Virus record (IMG/VR): IMGVR_UViG_3300025099_000041
Location: 1 to 44,135 of that record
Reading direction: 5' to 3' (one strand)
DNA from: a virus
Length of the DNA: 44,135 bases
Under the pieces are notes generated by a model. The model was not told the DNA's origin. It searched no databases and worked only from the letters and a program-made list of their open reading frames with translations. Shown here in pieces: positions 41,279 to 44,135 of this stretch (position 1 is its first letter; each line of letters begins with the position of its first letter). The position numbers were made by a program, and so were the translations under genes.

Positions 41279-41302
41279 AAAGAAAAGCCCCCTTGCGGGG
41301 GC
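41279..41302 (-). terminator. Rho-independent terminator
   Basis: Minus strand GCCCCC-GCAA-GGGGGC (41287-41302) followed by TTTTCTTTT; closes the gene at 41310-41540. Confidence 0.9.
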
Positions 41303-41309
41303 ATTGTGA

Positions 41310-41540
41310 TTAACTGATATATGCTTCAATGTTAATATCGGCATTGGATACCGCATCAGTTGCCGCCTCTTGGGCAATGGTTTCCATATCATCCTTGACT
41401 TCGTTGATTACTTTATCAACAAGTTTTTCTTGATCGACAATGTCAACCATTCCAGTTGCTAAAATGGTTTGCATTAAATCAGTTGTTGATTTGATCCAAG
41501 CTTCTTGAGCTTCCTTTATTTTATCATCATGGTTTGCCAT
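41310..41540 (-). CDS. Small acidic helical early protein
   Basis: 76 aa, helical, acidic: KIKEAQEAWIKSTTDLMQTI, then DKVINEVKDDMETIAQEAAT and a short tail. First gene of the leftward block; closed by its own terminator. Expressed early if the promoter in 41541-41600 is sigma-70 dependent; I see only AT-rich -10-like sequences there. No family. Confidence 0.6.
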   Translation of the reverse strand: MANHDDKIKEAQEAWIKSTTDLMQTILATGMVDIVDQEKLVDKVINEVKDDMETIAQEAATDAVSNADINIEAYIS

Positions 41541-41581
41541 AACTCAATTAGTGTCTCATGCTGGTGATATTCTACAAGATA

Positions 41582-41598
41582 AAAATAAACTTTATTTT
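41582..41598. repeat. 17-bp palindrome AAAATAAA-C-TTTATTTT
   Basis: Perfect 8-bp arms in the gap between the divergent early units. It could be an operator. The AAACTTTATTTT part recurs at about 42253-42264 upstream of the sigma-54 promoter at 42273. Confidence 0.7.
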
Positions 41599-41601
41599 GT
41601 G

Positions 41602-41617
41602 TGGTTTATGGCTTGCG
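41602..41617 (+). promoter_or_regulatory. Possible weak sigma-54 promoter for the candidate RNA
   Basis: TGGTTTATGGCTTGCG has GG and GC exactly 10 bases apart with a perfect TTGC, but CACG of the -24 box is lost. The predicted start (about 41628) coincides with the 5' base of the hairpin at 41627. The overall match is too weak to be sure. Confidence 0.35.
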
Positions 41618-41624
41618 TTTCTCT

Positions 41625-41745
41625 GGACAGCCCGATAGGGAATGAGGAGGAACGACGATCCCTCGGGCTGTATCTAACTAATACTCGAAGAGACTCGTAA
41701 GAGCGTGACTGAAAGGAACAATTAGTTAGTTACATGATTTTTTTT
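41625..41745 (+). ncRNA. Candidate structured noncoding RNA
   Basis: First element: ACAGCCCG (41627-41634) pairs with CGGGCTGT (41664-41671), and AGGGA (41637-41641) with TCCCT (41659-41663), enclosing a 17-base purine loop with AGGAGG. Second element: CTAACTAAT (41674-41682) pairs with ATTAGTTAG (41721-41729), enclosing two tandem mini-hairpins CTC-GAA-GAG and CTC-GTAA-GAG, the latter a GNRA loop. A run of eight T follows at 41738-41745. No gene of any length fits 41541-41819. Five GGA motifs, several in loops, hint at binding of a CsrA-type protein, which is speculative. No known RNA family recognised. Confidence 0.5.
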
Positions 41746-41778
41746 GTCAGCAACTCAGAAGAAACCAATCATATTGTA

Positions 41779-41787
41779 TGAGATAAT
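41779..41787 (+). promoter_or_regulatory. Extended -10 promoter for the gene at 41820
   Basis: TGAGATAAT matches the extended -10 form TGnTATAAT in all but one position; the -35 region is poor. Start would be near 41794, 26 bases before the ATG. Confidence 0.35.
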
Positions 41788-41819
41788 GTGTTGACATTGA
41801 TGTTGATTCTGGCATCCTA

Positions 41820-42065
41820 ATGCCTGTTATGCAAACCATTGATAATAATTCTAAGCGTCAGATTGAAGATCTGCAATTGCAAGTAGCTCATCTTTTGAGT
41901 GAGCAAGAGCGTGATAATGTATCATTGCTGGCTCTGTTAGACCGTGTAAGCAATCTAAAGACTGAGGTTAATAGTTTGATTGATATTGTTAAAGAAGCTG
42001 AAGAATTGATCGATTACCTTAAGGGTAGAAATACATTTCTGGAAAGGAAGCTTAAAGATGAATAG
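41820..42065 (+). CDS. Small coiled-coil protein
   Basis: 81 aa, one continuous helix with heptads (KRQIEDLQLQVAHLLSEQER; KTEVNSLIDIVKEAEELIDY) and a basic end. An alternative ATG at 41829 removes three residues. It is followed by an overlapping membrane microprotein and a terminator, so the two make a short rightward operon. A soluble coiled coil paired with a membrane peptide could be a lysis timing or regulatory pair; not recognised. Confidence 0.65.
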   Translation: MPVMQTIDNNSKRQIEDLQLQVAHLLSEQERDNVSLLALLDRVSNLKTEVNSLIDIVKEAEELIDYLKGRNTFLERKLKDE

Positions 42066-42135
42066 CATGGATGCCTTCACCATCTTCTGTTTAGTGGGGT
42101 GGTTTATAATACTTGTTTTAATGGCTTTCTTTTGA
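42058..42135 (+). CDS. 25-residue single-span membrane microprotein
   Basis: MNSMDAFTIFCLVGWFIILV then LMAFF: almost entirely one membrane helix. The ATG overlaps the end of the coiled-coil gene by 8 bases and has AAGGAAG as a ribosome site at the proper distance. Its stop lies inside the terminator stem. Looks like a real micro-gene. Confidence 0.55.
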   Translation: MNSMDAFTIFCLVGWFIILVLMAFF

Positions 42136-42148
42136 AAGCCATTTTTTT
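42121..42148 (+). terminator. Rho-independent terminator
   Basis: ATGGCTTTC (42121-42129) and GAAAGCCAT (42134-42142), loop TTTT, then T-run. Closes the small operon from 41820 and insulates the sigma-54 unit downstream. Confidence 0.9.
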
Positions 42149-42150
42149 GT

Positions 42151-42182
42151 ACCCCTAGGGGTTTGAAGGGGGAGGGGGGCCA
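42151..42182. repeat. Palindrome ACCCCTAGGGGT and G-rich tract
   Basis: Perfect 12-bp palindrome at 42151-42162 followed by GAAGGGGGAGGGGGGCCA. The nonamer GGGGGGCCA (42174-42182) recurs at 40872-40880 in the inverted-repeat region. G-runs stand out in this AT-rich DNA. The rest of 42183-42272 shows nothing else I can name. Confidence 0.6.
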
Positions 42183-42272
42183 GAAGCAGCGGTCCTACTG
42201 GACTATAACCACGTGTGAAAAAATGACCTCAAAAACTCTATGAGAAACAGAAAACTTTATTTTATAAAATCT

Positions 42273-42288
42273 TGGCACGATCATTGCT
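42273..42288 (+). promoter_or_regulatory. Sigma-54 promoter of the large right-end gene
   Basis: TGGCACGATCATTGCT fits TGGCACG-N4-TTGCW at all defined positions, with exact GG-N10-GC spacing. The ten bases TGGCACGATC are identical to the capsid promoter. Start is expected near 42299, leaving a leader of about 80 bases, as for the capsid gene. Confidence 0.85.
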
Positions 42289-42378
42289 GTATGTTATATA
42301 TGTGTTCGAGAACATTAGAAATTTGCAGAGAGACTCCGTTAATCAAATACGCACAACACTTCAATCCTAACCTATTCG

Positions 42379-44135
42379 ATGTCTGGACAAGATAACTCAG
42401 TAGAAAATTTCGCACAAGAACCTCTAGCGGAGGGTCCATTAATAAAATACACACCGGGAGGCACTGCTGCTGGTCGTGCGTTAGACAGTGGATTACCACC
42501 TGCTAGAGCGCAACTTGGTGGTGGTGAATTTTGGGGGCAACTCGTTCAACCGGGAAACTTCAACCTAGACAACACAGGTGGAGGCAACACAGGTGGAGGA
42601 GGATCTGTAGATGATGGAGGATTAACAGACGAACAAACAGGTGCAATTATAGACGACGAAAATAAATATTTAGATACTCTCGGACCAGTTGACTACAAAC
42701 CAGTTGATTGGCAGTTTAATCCAGATTTACTACAACAGGTTGAAAATTATCAAGGTACAAAATTTTTTCCTGAAGAAGCTTCTGGAGGAGCTTATGGTTG
42801 GGGTACGTCTGGTCCAATAGTTGAAGGTCCAGATCAAGAACCATCTACTGGGAATAAAAATTTTAGAACCTATCTAAATTCTGGAGGCACAACAGATGAG
42901 CAAGGCCGTTATGTAGCAGCAGGAGCTAGACTACCAGAATGGGCGTATCAATATCCTAATTGGTCTAAAACTGTGAGTTTTGGTGGAGATCTTCCATCAA
43001 CAGGAGAAATACTATTTCCTAAAATAAGTGAATGGATGGCAGGTAATCAAGGTAAAACAACAGAAGATTATCACAAAGCAAGAGACTTTCATTTTTACAA
43101 ACAAAAATACTACAACGAAAATAACAAATCAGCGATCAATGCGTTGACAGGAATGCTTTCTGAGAGTGAGAAATTTATTGATGCAGCATTAGGGCAAAGA
43201 ACCGCAGATCAAAGACCGTTACCAGAAGGTTATGCAAAAAATCCTATATACAGATATGCAAATAAGTTTAAAGAAATTCTAGACGGTGTATCAGATGAAC
43301 AGATTAAATGGTGGGAAACAAGAGGAATTGCAGCAGATCCGTCAGGTAAAGAACCATTTGGTCCAAGATTTACACCAGATAATGTACAAACATTAATGAA
43401 AAATGCAGGGACTTCATTGTCTAATGCAATAAAAATACTTCAGGGTAAAGATGAAGAAGTACAAGCACTCAAAAAAGCAGATCCACAAAAATACGGACAA
43501 TTACAAGTATTAGCATTAATAAACACAGCAGCACTGGTAAATGCATACGGTCCTTATGGGTTATTGCCGGGAGGTATAATGACAGGGGCAAGTGACATAA
43601 TGTCAGCAATGAATGGTGCATTAGCAGAACGCCCAGAGTTAAAAGGAAATCCAATACAAGATGTTGTACATTCTACAATGTGGATTGGAGGTAAAGCAGC
43701 ACAACTTGCATACAACAAAACACTAGGAGCAATATTACCTAAAACTCAGATAAAAGATAAAGCATCAATAGTAGGTTCAGCAAAGAAAAATTTAAAATTA
43801 GAAGACTGGGGAAAACAACTTGATTCACCAGAACTTACTGGATTAACGATTACGTTTGATCCAAATATGAAAAAACCAGTAAGAGAAGGGCCACAACGAG
43901 AATTTAAAACTCTATCACCGCTAGATCCAACTAAAGTTGATGTACCACCTACAACATTTATACAGCCCGGTAAACCAGTAAACACGGGTGCTGATGATAA
44001 AAGAGAAGATATAAGAGATGATGAAAGACGCATAGAAACAGGAGGCGGTGGACCTATAACAAGAGTACCATCAGACAACGTGCCAATTCCAAGTGATCCA
44101 CGAGACACTCCACCTAGAACAACTGGACCTTTAGG
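42379..44135 (+). CDS. Large protein of unknown function, 3'-truncated (probable virion protein)
   Basis: Open from ATG 42379 (frame closed upstream by a stop at 42340) to the window end, 585 codons without a stop. The N-terminus is disordered and Gly-rich (NLDNTGGGNTGGGG). The middle is helical and aromatic (YHKARDFHFYKQKYYN; QIKWWETRGI), with a mildly hydrophobic Ala/Gly stretch (LVNAYGPYGLLPGGIMTGAS). The last 100 residues are Pro/Asp/Arg-rich and disordered. It is driven by a capsid-like sigma-54 promoter, which suggests a late, abundant virion protein, perhaps an internal or tail component. No family is recognised; no enzyme motif is seen. Confidence 0.8.
   Translation, partial: MSGQDNSVENFAQEPLAEGPLIKYTPGGTAAGRALDSGLPPARAQLGGGEFWGQLVQPGNFNLDNTGGGNTGGGGSVDDGGLTDEQTGAIIDDENKYLDTLGPVDYKPVDWQFNPDLLQQVENYQGTKFFPEEASGGAYGWGTSGPIVEGPDQEPSTGNKNFRTYLNSGGTTDEQGRYVAAGARLPEWAYQYPNWSKTVSFGGDLPSTGEILFPKISEWMAGNQGKTTEDYHKARDFHFYKQKYYNENNKSAINALTGMLSESEKFIDAALGQRTADQRPLPEGYAKNPIYRYANKFKEILDGVSDEQIKWWETRGIAADPSGKEPFGPRFTPDNVQTLMKNAGTSLSNAIKILQGKDEEVQALKKADPQKYGQLQVLALINTAALVNAYGPYGLLPGGIMTGASDIMSAMNGALAERPELKGNPIQDVVHSTMWIGGKAAQLAYNKTLGAILPKTQIKDKASIVGSAKKNLKLEDWGKQLDSPELTGLTITFDPNMKKPVREGPQREFKTLSPLDPTKVDVPPTTFIQPGKPVNTGADDKREDIRDDERRIETGGGGPITRVPSDNVPIPSDPRDTPPRTTGPL

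Noticed and set aside
41275-41304. N-terminal extension of the gene at 40981 to ATG 41304
   Set aside because: The added codons are the terminator hairpin itself; ATG 41274 is the natural start.
41650-41745. Hammerhead or other known self-cleaving ribozyme in the candidate RNA
   Set aside because: The conserved CUGAUGA and GAAA core arrangement is not present; no known ribozyme core could be matched by eye.
41811-41826. TGGCATCCTAATGCCT before the gene at 41820 as another sigma-54 site
   Set aside because: The GG and GC are 9 bases apart, not 10, and the site would place the start inside the gene.
44100-44135. Circular closure of the genome at the window ends
   Set aside because: Joining end to start stops the right-end gene after one codon but leaves the small terminase without any start codon after a TAG, so a missing segment is more likely.

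Overview
The window looks like most of the genome of a lytic, short-tailed (podovirus-type) double-stranded DNA phage, probably marine. It has a terminase, portal, scaffold and capsid block, tube/adaptor genes, very large internal (ejection-type) proteins and a giant S74-chaperoned fibre. Opposite to these runs a replication/recombination block with a family A DNA polymerase. DNA is AT-rich and genes are packed with ATGA-type overlaps. I see no integrase, tRNA, CRISPR array, phage RNA polymerase or recognisable endolysin. Both ends are open: the small terminase gene lacks its 5' end and the rightmost gene lacks its 3' end. A simple circular join gives no start codon for the small terminase, so the window is probably an incomplete linear fragment.

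Layout: 1-6484 rightward packaging and head genes (TerS, TerL, portal, scaffold, major capsid protein). 6493-15566 rightward fibre (2150 aa), two DUF2589-type proteins with a small partner, and a histone H1-like basic protein. 15563-16998 a cluster of tiny genes including holin-like membrane proteins and overlapping reading frames. 16995-28751 tube/adaptor proteins, internal virion proteins (one of 2043 aa with an HExxH motif) and a PD-(D/E)XK nuclease. 28752-28869 a convergent gap holding a remnant of fibre-type repeats. 28870-37186 leftward replication and recombination genes (P-loop ATPase, UDG/exonuclease/PolA fusion, SSB-like protein, Sak4-like ATPase, RecB-like nuclease, several microproteins). 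37250-41540 leftward, probably early genes, ending with a sigma-54 activator. 41541-42148 a candidate structured RNA and two small rightward genes. 42379-44135 a large rightward gene running off the window.

The most striking system is regulatory. The gene at 37250-37981 encodes a complete AAA+ domain of a sigma-54 (RpoN) activator with all catalytic motifs and a GSFTGA loop, but no receiver and no DNA-binding domain. Three near-perfect sigma-54 promoters (GG-N10-GC, all starting TGGCACGA) lie exactly at unit boundaries: before the major capsid gene, before the large gene at the right end, and just downstream of the activator gene at the head of the replication operon. A weaker fourth match lies where it would start transcription at the 5' base of the candidate RNA. 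The inferred model is that early genes use host sigma-70, the last early gene makes the activator, and the activator then switches host RpoN-polymerase to replication and virion genes. This would do the job that other podoviruses give to their own RNA polymerase. It also implies a host that has RpoN.
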